DNA from: Kiloniellaceae bacterium
GTDB taxonomy: Bacteria > Pseudomonadota > Alphaproteobacteria > Kiloniellales > Kiloniellaceae
Length of the DNA stretch: 50,592 bases
Reading direction: 5' to 3'
Assembly (NCBI GenBank): GCA_021776195.1
Contig: JAJFGK010000098.1
Coordinates: forward strand, 1 to 50,592
Positions 32,361 to 40,311 of this stretch are shown piece by piece. A program made the translations under genes and the position numbers. Position 1 is the first letter of the stretch. The number at the start of each line of letters is the position of its first letter. The notes under the pieces are model-generated. The model saw only the letters and a list, made by a program, of their open reading frames with translations, made no database searches and was not told the origin of the DNA.

Positions 32361-33272
32361 ATGCGGTCGCCTTCCGCCCTGCTCGCCAATTCATCGCATT
32401 TCGCCAAGCCGATCCTTGCCCTCGCGGCCGGTCTGTTCGGGCTCTACTGGGTGCCGCTGCGCGCCCTCGACGCGGCGGGTATTACCGGCGCCTGGGCGGC
32501 ATCGCTCTGCTATGGGCTCTGCGCGCTTCTCGCGGCGCCTCTGGCCTTGGCACGATGGCGGCGCCTCCTGGCAGGCGATCGCGATCTCTGGATCACCGCG
32601 CTGATCATTGCCCTGTCCCTGGTCGGCTACTCCACTGCCTTTCTCCTGACCGAGGTGGTGAAGGTGATCCTGCTTTACTATCTGACACCGATCTGGTCGA
32701 CGCTGCTCTCCCGGGCCGTGCTGAAACAGCCCATCACGGCCATTCGCTGGCTGGCCATCCTTCTCGGCTTCGCCGGCGTCGCGGTAATTTTTCGCGCCGA
32801 TCTGGGTGTGCCCCTGCCTGACAATCTGGGGGATTGGCTGGCCTTTGCGGCCGGAATCCTCTGGGCCATCGGCATGGTGCGTCTCCAGCTCGACCGGCGG
32901 CACGAAACCGAAGAGATCACCTTCGCGCTCTTTATCGCGGCGGCCCTGGTTGCCCTGCTCTTTGCACTGCTACCGGGTGCCCAGGCCGGGCCGGCGCCGC
33001 CGCTATCCGCCCTGCTGCAAGTCCTGCCCTGGCTTCTCCCCGTCGTCGCGGCAGTCATCGTAACCTCGAGTTTTCTCGTGGTTTGGGGCTGCCGCATCGT
33101 CGATCCGGGCCTTGCCGGCCTCCTCTTTCTCACCGAGATCTCGGTTTCCGTCGCAATCGCCGCACTGATCACCGACGAGCCCTTCGGCCTGCGTGAGATC
33201 AGTGGCGTCATCCTGATTTCCGCCGCGGGCCTGGCCGAGATCATTTTCCCACCGAAGATGAGGGCCGGATAG
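32361..33272 (+). CDS. EamA family transporter, tandem copy 2
   Basis: This 303-residue DMT transporter follows copy 1 after 22 bases and shares its architecture: GLYWVPLRALDAAGITGAWA, VVKVILLYYLTPIWSTLLSRAVLKQPIT and, in the C-terminal half, WGCRIVDPGLAGLLFLTEISV. The shared WVPLRxLxAAG signature sets the two apart from the EamA protein at 28118. The two could act as a heterodimer or as separate pumps. Confidence 0.86.
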   Translation: MRSPSALLANSSHFAKPILALAAGLFGLYWVPLRALDAAGITGAWAASLCYGLCALLAAPLALARWRRLLAGDRDLWITALIIALSLVGYSTAFLLTEVVKVILLYYLTPIWSTLLSRAVLKQPITAIRWLAILLGFAGVAVIFRADLGVPLPDNLGDWLAFAAGILWAIGMVRLQLDRRHETEEITFALFIAAALVALLFALLPGAQAGPAPPLSALLQVLPWLLPVVAAVIVTSSFLVVWGCRIVDPGLAGLLFLTEISVSVAIAALITDEPFGLREISGVILISAAGLAEIIFPPKMRAG

Positions 33273-33625
33273 CTCAGCATCCGGTCCACGGCGGGCTCTT
33301 GTTCATTAAAGCCGCCGGATACCTGACCGGGACGGCACTACTTCTCGAAAATTAGTCATATGGAATCAGGATTCAAAGTTTCTTAACTATAAATACCTTC
33401 CTGACGCAAAGACCCCATCAAACCCAGAACTATTTGAATCTGGATGAAATATTTCATTCGCAACAGAGAGATAGGTATTATTAATGTTACAAAGTTTTTT
33501 ATTTTTTTAAATCAATTACTTAGAAAATTGAATTCATTATTTGTTAAGAGCTTTCTGGATAGTCTAAGGCTGCATCTAGACCCGTCGCGATAGATTCCTG
33601 TGACGAAGCGAGGATTGGACGTTCC
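33273..33625 (+). promoter_or_regulatory. AT-rich upstream region of the TadG/TadE genes
   Basis: This 350-base stretch holds no gene. From about 33345 to 33565 it is strikingly AT-rich (long runs such as TTTTTTATTTTTTTAAAT near 33500) in otherwise GC-rich DNA. It directly precedes the TadG gene, so it is a probable target for an AT-binding silencer or a strong promoter region. I cannot place exact promoter boxes. Confidence 0.6.
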
Positions 33626-35128
33626 ATGCTGGTCAAACTGAGAAACAGCCTTTCCGCATTTGCGCGTGACAAACGCGGTGGCCTCATTGTTTTCATGGCG
33701 GTGCTGGCCATTCCCATCGTCGTGGTGACCGGACTGGCGGTCGACGCCGGCCGCGGCTATCTGGTGAAGTCGCGAATCGGCGAGGCGCTCGACGCCGCGG
33801 CCTTGGCAGGCGCTCTCGCGGTCAACGACGCCGGCTTCGAAGACGAAGTCAACATGGTCTTCAACGCCAACTTCCCGCCGGGATACCTCGGCGCCACCGT
33901 TACTCTCGCGACCCCGGTGGTCAGCGCCGACAACGAGTTGGTGACCCTCTCGGCCACGGCCGAGATTCCGACCACTTTCATGCGCGTGGCGGGAATCAAC
34001 ATGATGAACGTCGGGACCACCTCCGAGGTGACCCGGCGCACGGTCTCGCTCGACGTCGCGCTTTCGGTGGATATGTCGGGCTCCATGGCCTGGTCCGACG
34101 GCGCCGGCAGCACCCGCATCATCGGCGCCCGCACCGCCGCCACCACGCTGGTGGACACGCTCTTTGGCGCCGATGCGACCAAGCCCTATCTGCAAATGGG
34201 CATGGTCCCCTGGAACTCCAAAGTCCGCGTCCTTGACGTCCCGGATGGAACCTATAATCCGGCCGCGATCGACACCGTGCCGGTGCCGACCTTCCTCAAC
34301 CCCGTCAGCGGTGTAAACCAAAGCAATGTCTACTATCCGGACGGCGTCGACGTCCCGCTTCTTTCAATCCCCCCCGCCAACTGGGAAGGCTGCGTCTACG
34401 CGCGCTATTCGCACGACGGAAACGCCGACAACGATGCCGATATGCTGCTCGGCCCGGTGACGGTCGACGGCGTGGACTGGCACGCCTGGGAACCGGTCGG
34501 CGATGAAGGCGAGAAACAAGATGACGACGCGGCCCACTTCTGCATGAACGAAGGGGTTGCGCCCGATGACGATAGGCCGAGCCCTCCCGGACCTTCGCAG
34601 TGCCGGCCCTGCCTGGATATCGGCATCACCCCGCTGACCAACACCAAACAAACGATCCAGGACGCCATTGACTTGCTGGACAGTCCGACTGGAAAGCCGA
34701 TTGGTAAGACCAATATCATCCAGGGTCTGGCCTGGGGCTATCGGTTGGTCTCTCCGGGCGAACCCTTTGCCGGCGCGCTTGTGGGTGCCCAGGGCAATCA
34801 CGTCCGGGCGGTGATTCTCCTAACCGACGGCGAGAATTGGGGCGACGACGGCGACTCCTACAAAGGGGTCTTCGGCGAGTACACATCCGCCGGGGCCAAT
34901 GGGATGGATCAACGGCTGCGCGATCTCGCGACCTACGTGAAATCCCAGGGCATCAAGATCTATACGATTCAATTCTTCACCTCGAGCGGGCCGCTCGCCA
35001 CCCTGATGCAAAACGTCGCGAGTGAACCGAACCCACCCTACTATCACTTCGCGCCGGACTCCGACTCTCTCAGCGCGGTGTTCGAGGAAGTGGCCAATCA
35101 CCTGACCGATCTGCGGCTGTCGAAGTAG
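33626..35128 (+). CDS. TadG-like pilus assembly protein with vWA domain
   Basis: The 500-residue protein has the TadE/TadG N-terminal transmembrane region (DKRGGLIVFMAVLAIPIVVVTGLAVDAGR) followed by LDAAALAGALA and a von Willebrand A domain with the MIDAS motif DMSGS near 149-153 and a later VRAVILLTDGENWGDD strand. Tad proteins assemble Flp-type adhesive pili; TadG-like members are anchored and exposed in the periplasm. Two TadE-like genes follow within 8 and 22 bases. No other tad gene is in the window, so these three would act with a machine encoded elsewhere. Confidence 0.86.
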   Translation: MLVKLRNSLSAFARDKRGGLIVFMAVLAIPIVVVTGLAVDAGRGYLVKSRIGEALDAAALAGALAVNDAGFEDEVNMVFNANFPPGYLGATVTLATPVVSADNELVTLSATAEIPTTFMRVAGINMMNVGTTSEVTRRTVSLDVALSVDMSGSMAWSDGAGSTRIIGARTAATTLVDTLFGADATKPYLQMGMVPWNSKVRVLDVPDGTYNPAAIDTVPVPTFLNPVSGVNQSNVYYPDGVDVPLLSIPPANWEGCVYARYSHDGNADNDADMLLGPVTVDGVDWHAWEPVGDEGEKQDDDAAHFCMNEGVAPDDDRPSPPGPSQCRPCLDIGITPLTNTKQTIQDAIDLLDSPTGKPIGKTNIIQGLAWGYRLVSPGEPFAGALVGAQGNHVRAVILLTDGENWGDDGDSYKGVFGEYTSAGANGMDQRLRDLATYVKSQGIKIYTIQFFTSSGPLATLMQNVASEPNPPYYHFAPDSDSLSAVFEEVANHLTDLRLSK

Positions 35129-35136
35129 GTCCGACC

Positions 35137-35727
35137 ATGAAAGCCCTTCTCAAAGCGCTCAAATCCGACCGATCCGGCACCTCGGCGATGGAATTCGCCC
35201 TGGTGATCCCGGTGGTACTTTCCTTGATCGCGGGAACCTTCGAGTTCGCCATGATCACCTTTCGCACCTCGATACTGGAGGGCGGTCTGCGCGAGGCGGC
35301 GCGCTTCGGGACGACAGGCGCGGATGTCGCCGGGATCACCCGCGAAGAGGCCATTATCAACATTGTCAACGATCACTCCGCCGGGCTCTTCACCGTGACG
35401 GCGACCGATCTGACGCCACTGGTTTACCCCGACTTCGACAAGATCGGCCAGGCCGAGCCCTACACCGACACCGACGGCAGCGGCAGCTACGACGCCGGCG
35501 AGCCCTACGACGACGTGAACTGCAATTCGAACTGGGATTCCGACATGGGCCTGTCCGGCGCCGGTGGCGGCGGTGAAGTCGTTCTCTACACGGTCGATCT
35601 GGAAATCGACTCCATTACCGGCCTGATCGATCCCATGATCACCAATGGTGCGGGCAAGATACCGATTTCGGCCTCCATTGCGATCCGCAACGAGCCCTTC
35701 CCCGGCGGCACCACCGTTTGCCCCTGA
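35137..35727 (+). CDS. TadE-like pseudopilin with calcium-type loop
   Basis: This 196-residue TadE-family protein begins with a basic N-terminus and the prepilin-like segment SGTSAMEFALVIPVVLSLIAGTFEF, whose glutamate is in the usual position. It contains an acidic DTDGSGSYDAGEPYDDVN block near 108-125 that resembles a calcium-binding loop found in this family. It follows the TadG-like gene by 8 bases. Confidence 0.86.
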   Translation: MKALLKALKSDRSGTSAMEFALVIPVVLSLIAGTFEFAMITFRTSILEGGLREAARFGTTGADVAGITREEAIINIVNDHSAGLFTVTATDLTPLVYPDFDKIGQAEPYTDTDGSGSYDAGEPYDDVNCNSNWDSDMGLSGAGGGGEVVLYTVDLEIDSITGLIDPMITNGAGKIPISASIAIRNEPFPGGTTVCP

Positions 35728-35749
35728 TTTGGGCGCGGGCAGGGACACC

Positions 35750-36328
35750 ATGAGGACTGGAACGATGATAGGAACACGGGGCTTATTGAAGCGTATCGGA
35801 AGCCTGCTGACCGACTGCCGGGGCACTGCCGTGGCCGAGGCCGCCTTCGTCGTGCCGCTCCTGGTCACGCTATTGATGGGTGGCATCGAGGCCGGCCGCT
35901 ATATTCTCCTGGAACAGAAAATTACCCGCCTGGCCTCGAACACCGGCGACCTGGTCGCGCGCGAGGAGAACGTGACGGCCGCCGACGTAGACCAGATCTT
36001 CACCGCGGTGGGATTTATCGTCAAACCCTTCACGATCGACAACAAGGGCCTGATCTTTGTCTCGTCGGTGACCCGCGCGGTCGGCAGCGCCACCCCCACG
36101 ATAGACTGGCAGTACTCGGGCGCCGGCACCGCCAGCAAGACCAGTCAGATCGGCGCCGCGGGCGGTAACGCCACCTTGCCCGCGACCTTTACCATGGCGG
36201 AGGGCGATACCGTCATTATCGCCGAGAGCTTCTACGACTACGAACCCTTCTTTGTGTTCAGTGTCTTCATCAATCCGCGCGAAATCTACCACCAGGCATT
36301 CTATCGGCCGCGTTTCGGCGCGCCTTGA
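35750..36328 (+). CDS. Second TadE-like pseudopilin
   Basis: The 192-residue product has the TadE signature GTAVAEAAFVVPLLVTLLMGGIEAGRYILL. The rest is beta-rich with no recognisable enzyme motif. ATG 35750 is preceded by an AGGGA ribosome site, and a second ATG 15 bases later is possible; the frame is open further upstream inside the previous gene. Its stop is 12 bases from the stop of the large terminase gene on the other strand. Confidence 0.82.
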   Translation: MRTGTMIGTRGLLKRIGSLLTDCRGTAVAEAAFVVPLLVTLLMGGIEAGRYILLEQKITRLASNTGDLVAREENVTAADVDQIFTAVGFIVKPFTIDNKGLIFVSSVTRAVGSATPTIDWQYSGAGTASKTSQIGAAGGNATLPATFTMAEGDTVIIAESFYDYEPFFVFSVFINPREIYHQAFYRPRFGAP

Positions 36329-36340
36329 TCGCCACACCCT

Positions 36341-37753
36341 TCAGACGCCCCCCACTCTGACCCGCTGCAACTCTGCCGCGTCCGCCATGATCCGGTAGCG
36401 GGTCTCATCGCCGATATGGTCCTCGGACAGGGTATCCACATCGTCGGGGTCGCGGTCGTCGCGCGGCAGGGCCGGCACGGTGCGCAGGAAGTGCCGGCAG
36501 GTCTCGAAGACATAAAGGCCCGGCCGCTCCAGCGAGCCGGCCGCCTTCATCAGACTGCGCAGGCGCTGCCAGCCTTGACGGCGCGAGCCGGGCCGCTTGT
36601 CGGCCCGGCGCCAGACGACACCGCAGGCCGCCATGTCCTCGGCGATCGAGCGGCCGTTTTCGACCGAGAAGATCGCACTGTCGGCCGGCCCGGGCCGCAC
36701 CTTCCACCCCGACTCGATCTCGCGCTGCCGGATCCCCCGGGCGATTTCGCTGGCCAGCATGCGACAGCCCTGGTTGGGCCGGCCGTTCCAGCCGTACCAT
36801 TCGCCGACCCGAAAAAGATCCCCCTTGACCGTTGACCTGATTTCACCACCGGGAAGACGCAGGTCGCCGCCATCGCTCTCCGCCCACCAGCCGACCGAAA
36901 AGGGCCTGGTTGAGCCCCAGTCGAAGGCGCGGTCGATGCGCCACTGACGGGGTGGCTCGAAGGGGGCGATCACAATCGCCGCCCGCCGTTCCGACCAGAT
37001 GTCGTCGAACATGCCGCCGGCCACGATGTCCCAATCGCCGTGCCGCATGGCCTTGACCAGGCTGGGATCGCCCAGGCCCTCCAGTCGGCTCTCGTAATCC
37101 GGGTCGTTGGCCAAAAGCGTGGGGTTGTCTTCGAGACGGGCCGGAATGAACTGTCGGGTCATGCCACCATCGGCCGGCGCCATGATCCTCACATGGCCCG
37201 GCAAGGCCATGTCGACGAACTGCGACTTCACCCAATTGTGGCCGATACCGCCCGGATTGGCACCGCAAAGCACGCGCGGGAAACGGCCCCGGTGGTGCTG
37301 TGGCAGGGCCAGGCCGCCCAGCCGCAAGCGGCCGCGCAGAAAGCTGTACATCTCGAACGCCCACTGCGTCAGCTCATCGATCATCAAAACGTGGATCTCG
37401 GCGCCCTGATACTTTTGCAGATCCTTGGGAAATTGGCAGTGGCAGAGGTGGATTTTGGCGCCGTTGGCGAACGCGATCTGGCCCTTGGACTGATTGATCC
37501 GCACCAGCCCGGCCTCGCTCCAGGACGCCAGCAGCGCGGGAAAGCCGCTCGGGCCCTCCATATGGTTCTTGAAAAGGTCGGGAAAGGTCCGGCGGAACAG
37601 ATAGACCTGGAGCCCCGGAATGTCGGCGCACCAGGCAATCGCCGCCACCCGGAACAGATGGCTCTTGCCGCCGCCCGCCGAGCCGCCGTAGAGCAGCTCA
37701 TTGGCCGGCGACAGGAAGGCCTCACTCTGTTTGGGATGGAGATGAAAGTCCAC
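36341..37753 (-). CDS. Terminase large subunit
   Basis: The 470-residue protein is the packaging motor and nuclease. The ATPase has Walker A GGSAGGGKS (23-31) and Walker B VLMIDE (122-127); the RNase H-like nuclease has Asp278 (RAFDWGS), Asp358 (PADSAIF) and a C-terminal DDVDTLSEDHIGDETRY. It overlaps the small subunit by 32 bases. All catalytic motifs are intact. The portal, its partner, is about 9.7 kb away on the same strand. Its own stop faces the TadE genes tail to tail. Confidence 0.92.
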   Translation of the reverse strand: MDFHLHPKQSEAFLSPANELLYGGSAGGGKSHLFRVAAIAWCADIPGLQVYLFRRTFPDLFKNHMEGPSGFPALLASWSEAGLVRINQSKGQIAFANGAKIHLCHCQFPKDLQKYQGAEIHVLMIDELTQWAFEMYSFLRGRLRLGGLALPQHHRGRFPRVLCGANPGGIGHNWVKSQFVDMALPGHVRIMAPADGGMTRQFIPARLEDNPTLLANDPDYESRLEGLGDPSLVKAMRHGDWDIVAGGMFDDIWSERRAAIVIAPFEPPRQWRIDRAFDWGSTRPFSVGWWAESDGGDLRLPGGEIRSTVKGDLFRVGEWYGWNGRPNQGCRMLASEIARGIRQREIESGWKVRPGPADSAIFSVENGRSIAEDMAACGVVWRRADKRPGSRRQGWQRLRSLMKAAGSLERPGLYVFETCRHFLRTVPALPRDDRDPDDVDTLSEDHIGDETRYRIMADAAELQRVRVGGV

Positions 37754-38240
37754 TGAGGATCACCTTCAAAGGGGGGAGAACGTCTTTCACCGTCGCCGCA
37801 AACTCTTCGCGGTTGAGATAGAGACCCAGATGCTTGGCCAGGGCATCCAGCGCGGCCTTCTTGTCGTGCAGCTTAACCTTGACCCGCCGGCTGGCGCCGC
37901 TGCCGCTGTCGCTCACCTCGGCGACGGCCCGCGCCGTCTCTGGCGATAGCCCGCCCGCCGGGCGCGCGACAACGCCTTGGGGTCCCCAGTCGGCCACATC
38001 GCGCAGATCGGCAAAGGCCAGGCAGGCCAGTTCCTCCAGGACCCGGTCGGCGGTCACCCGGGTGCGCTCGGAGCGCGCCTTCATGGCCCGATCCAGCGCC
38101 GCCTTGACCTTTGGCCGCCGCAGCAGGCGCGGCCCGTGACTGCTTGCCGACCTGGCGCTATAGCCGGCGCGAACCGCCGCCTGTGTGGCGTTCAAGTCGA
38201 TCAGATACTCCTCCACGAAGCGCGCCTGGCGTGGGGTCAT
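37722..38240 (-). CDS. Terminase small subunit
   Basis: The 172-residue protein matches the terminase_2 (XtmA-like) family: MTPRQARFVEEYLIDLNATQAAVRAGYSARSA forms the DNA-binding helices, followed by KVKAALDRAMKARSERTRVTADRVLEELACLAFADLRDVADWG and a C-terminal LHDKKAALDALAKHLGLY. It selects the DNA to be packaged. The ATG at 38240 gives the usual start; the open frame upstream adds 26 non-homologous residues. It is the most upstream phage gene in the window. Confidence 0.88.
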   Translation of the reverse strand: MTPRQARFVEEYLIDLNATQAAVRAGYSARSASSHGPRLLRRPKVKAALDRAMKARSERTRVTADRVLEELACLAFADLRDVADWGPQGVVARPAGGLSPETARAVAEVSDSGSGASRRVKVKLHDKKAALDALAKHLGLYLNREEFAATVKDVLPPLKVILSGLSSPSQTE

Positions 38241-38284
38241 GGACACCTCGGTTGCATAGACTGGGGACCGAAGGGAGTCGCACG

Positions 38285-38315
38285 GAAAAAGGCCGCGGCG
38301 GGTTGCCACGGCCTT
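38285..38315 (-). terminator. Rho-independent terminator after the hydrolase gene
   Basis: On the minus strand a 7-base stem (AAGGCCG, CGGCCTT) with a 13-base loop is followed by five T. It lies about 54 bases after the hydrolase stop and 45 bases before the small terminase start. It would prevent host read-through into the terminase genes, so these would need their own promoter in the short gap. Confidence 0.65.
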
Positions 38316-38368
38316 CACTCACAACTTCGGATCTTGATGGCGGGAGCTAGCTCTTCCCCGGCAGACGG

Positions 38369-39031
38369 TCAAGCGAGATGGCGGGTCAGGAAGTCCAGTG
38401 TCCGCTCCCAGGACTGCGTCGCCAGCGCGGCGTCGTAGGCCTCGGAGGTTTCGTTGAAGAAAGCATGGTCGCCTTCGTAGCGATGGATTTCGGGGTTGCG
38501 CCCCGCCCCTGTCATCGCCGCCTCCAGGGCGTCCACCGCCGCTGGCGTGCACCAGTCATCGCCGGTCGCAAAATGGCCCTGGAAGGGCACGGTGGCAGCC
38601 GCCGGGTCGGCCTGTTCGACCGGCGGGATGCCGTAGTAGCAAACCGCCGCATCGACCTCCGTCAACTTCACGGCGGCGATCACCGTCAAGGCGCCACCCA
38701 TGCAAAAGCCCATGACCGCGACCTTCTTCAGTCCCCTGGACCTAAGGGTCTCGACGGCGGCGCGCACATCTTGATCCGTTGCCCCGACCCAATCGAGGCC
38801 GGTCATGAGGTGGTTCGCCTCGTCGGCCTCGACCGTGACCCGGCCTTGGTAGAGGTCCGGTGCCAGGGCGGTCACGCCGGCCGCGGCGAAGCGGTCGGCG
38901 ACCCCCTTGATCTGGTCGTTCAAGCCCCACCACTCCTGCAGCACGACGACACCGGCGCTGGCGCCTTCGGCCTCGGCCAGATAGGCGGCGGTTTCGCTTC
39001 CGCCAGTCCGCAGCGCGATCTCCTGTCCCAT
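38369..39031 (-). CDS. Dienelactone hydrolase family protein
   Basis: This 220-residue alpha/beta hydrolase has the cysteine-type triad of dienelactone hydrolases: Cys110 (GFCMGG), Asp158/159 (TGDDW) and His189 (EGDHAFFN). QEWWGLNDQIKGVADR is a further family signature. Family members hydrolyse dienelactones and related esters; the substrate here is unknown. ATG 39031 with a GGGGAGA ribosome site is chosen over the upstream open frame. Confidence 0.88.
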   Translation of the reverse strand: MGQEIALRTGGSETAAYLAEAEGASAGVVVLQEWWGLNDQIKGVADRFAAAGVTALAPDLYQGRVTVEADEANHLMTGLDWVGATDQDVRAAVETLRSRGLKKVAVMGFCMGGALTVIAAVKLTEVDAAVCYYGIPPVEQADPAAATVPFQGHFATGDDWCTPAAVDALEAAMTGAGRNPEIHRYEGDHAFFNETSEAYDAALATQSWERTLDFLTRHLA

Positions 39032-39164
39032 AAAACCGTCTCCCCTGCTGCTCGATCCGCCCGCGCACCGATCGATGTCGCGAAAATCGCGCACCACTAT
39101 GCCGGGCGGGACCGCCGCTGCGCAATGGCAGCGCTGCGACCTGGGGCAGAACTTGGGGTGTGGA

Positions 39165-39374
39165 CTAGCGTCTCCCGGGTCGCACGGTCGGCGCGATTCC
39201 GAGTTTTTCACGCTCGATCCGGCATTTGCTGAAATTACTGGCGGTGACGCAAATGAACGGATCGGTCTGACCGACAGAGCTGTAGCGGCCCTGGTTCTGA
39301 CCCGAACAGGCGGTCAGGACGACGCTGGTAAGGAGAACGCCTGGCAAAACGAGGCTCTTGATCGCAAAGGACAT
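39165..39374 (-). CDS. Small lipoprotein with C-x8-C-R motif (1 of 3)
   Basis: The 69-residue protein has a lipoprotein signal peptide (VVLTAC lipobox) and then a short mature part with Cys-x8-Cys-Arg-Ile and a following K-x-G. The start at 39374 has a CAGGAG ribosome site. It shares the two-cysteine motif with the next two genes upstream on the same strand, so all three form a small tandem family. Function unknown; one disulfide in the mature part is likely. Confidence 0.7.
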   Translation of the reverse strand: MSFAIKSLVLPGVLLTSVVLTACSGQNQGRYSSVGQTDPFICVTASNFSKCRIEREKLGIAPTVRPGRR

Positions 39375-39427
39375 GAAAGGCTCCTGGTGTCGGGTTACCC
39401 GCTCACGGCTTGCCGCGCTTGGGAAAA

Positions 39428-39664
39428 TCAATTGGCTTCAAAACTCGGCGTGATCGGGTAACCGCCCGCTTTGGCATGTGCGAGCCGGCAGTCGAGCACT
39501 GAAATCGCCACCGCGCAGGCGTCTTCGCTGTTCAATTGGGCCACCCGTCCAGACCCATCGATGCTGCTGCAGCCCGTACCCGCCGCCAGCAGACAAAGCG
39601 CCAGAGCTTGGATCGCCCATCGCCGTGGGCGCGGGTTCGCACTACCGACCTTTACGCTGACCAT
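39428..39664 (-). CDS. Small lipoprotein with C-x8-C-R motif (2 of 3)
   Basis: This 78-residue lipoprotein has a signal peptide ending in AAGTGC, then DACAVAISVLDCRLAHAKAGGYPI, in which the cysteines are again 8 residues apart. Its start at 39664 lies inside the end of the third member (23-base overlap) and has an AGGGGG ribosome site. The ending AGGYPITP resembles AGGFPFII of the third member. Confidence 0.7.
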   Translation of the reverse strand: MVSVKVGSANPRPRRWAIQALALCLLAAGTGCSSIDGSGRVAQLNSEDACAVAISVLDCRLAHAKAGGYPITPSFEAN

Positions 39665-39872
39665 CGCCGGCCCCCTGCGAAATGATGAAGGGAAAACCGC
39701 CGGCCTTGTCGCTCGCCAGACGGCAGGCATGAGGATTGCTGTTGACGAAACACTTGGTTTGGACCTCCTCCGGCAACTCCGCCCTTGTGGTCGGTCTTTG
39801 CACCGGGGCGCAAGAGACCGATAGAAACACCGCGACCGCCAGCGACGCGGTGACAGAAGACTTCCCTATCAT
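39642..39872 (-). CDS. Small lipoprotein with C-x8-C-R motif (3 of 3)
   Basis: The 76-residue product has a lipobox-like LSVSC and then KCFVNSNPHACRLASDKAGG, again Cys-x8-Cys-Arg-Leu. It is the first gene of the tandem set in the direction of transcription, and the 440-base gap upstream would hold the promoter. No function is known. Confidence 0.68.
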   Translation of the reverse strand: MIGKSSVTASLAVAVFLSVSCAPVQRPTTRAELPEEVQTKCFVNSNPHACRLASDKAGGFPFIISQGAGDGQRKGR

Positions 39873-40311
39873 CGCAAATCTCCCGAACGCGCCTCACACC
39901 ACCGCGGCGAGGCGCCCTAGCCTGTTGATCAGTCGATCTGGTCTACATTGCGCCGACTGGCGTCTCATCCAAGTCAACAGCGTTCAAGAGGCGGTGAACG
40001 AAGAAGGACCGGCGGATCGACTGACAGGGCAAGCCACCGAGGTGACCTCGAGTCGGGAAATCCGGGTTCAAACATATGCCAGTTTCATACGGTTGTATGT
40101 GGACGGATTGGGACCCTTCGCAGGGGGCAGCCTTGATTGGCTTACCGATTGGCAGTTTGGGAGAAAGCCTTACTTGGTTAATGTCCCAATCCCATTCGAC
40201 CTCGGGTTTTGTACGTGAACCAGAACGATAGCATTCCAACAATCTTTATGATAAATATTTCAAGGGTGTAACAGACACGACTTCGGGCCGTCTTCAATCG
40301 GACTGGATGCC
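39873..40311 (+). other. 440-base intergenic region
   Basis: This gap lies between the start of the lipoprotein set (minus) and the start of the ExeA-like gene (plus), so both promoters should be here. It is less GC-rich than its surroundings, and the last 100 bases before 40312 are AT-rich (TTTATGATAAATATTT near 40240). A 99-codon minus frame (40242-39943) and an open plus frame exist, but neither has convincing features. Confidence 0.55.

Noticed and set aside
39736..40218. 160-codon plus-strand frame and 99-codon minus-strand frame in the lipoprotein/ExeA gap
   Set aside because: The first overlaps two lipoprotein genes antisense, neither has a convincing ribosome site, and no known domain is visible.
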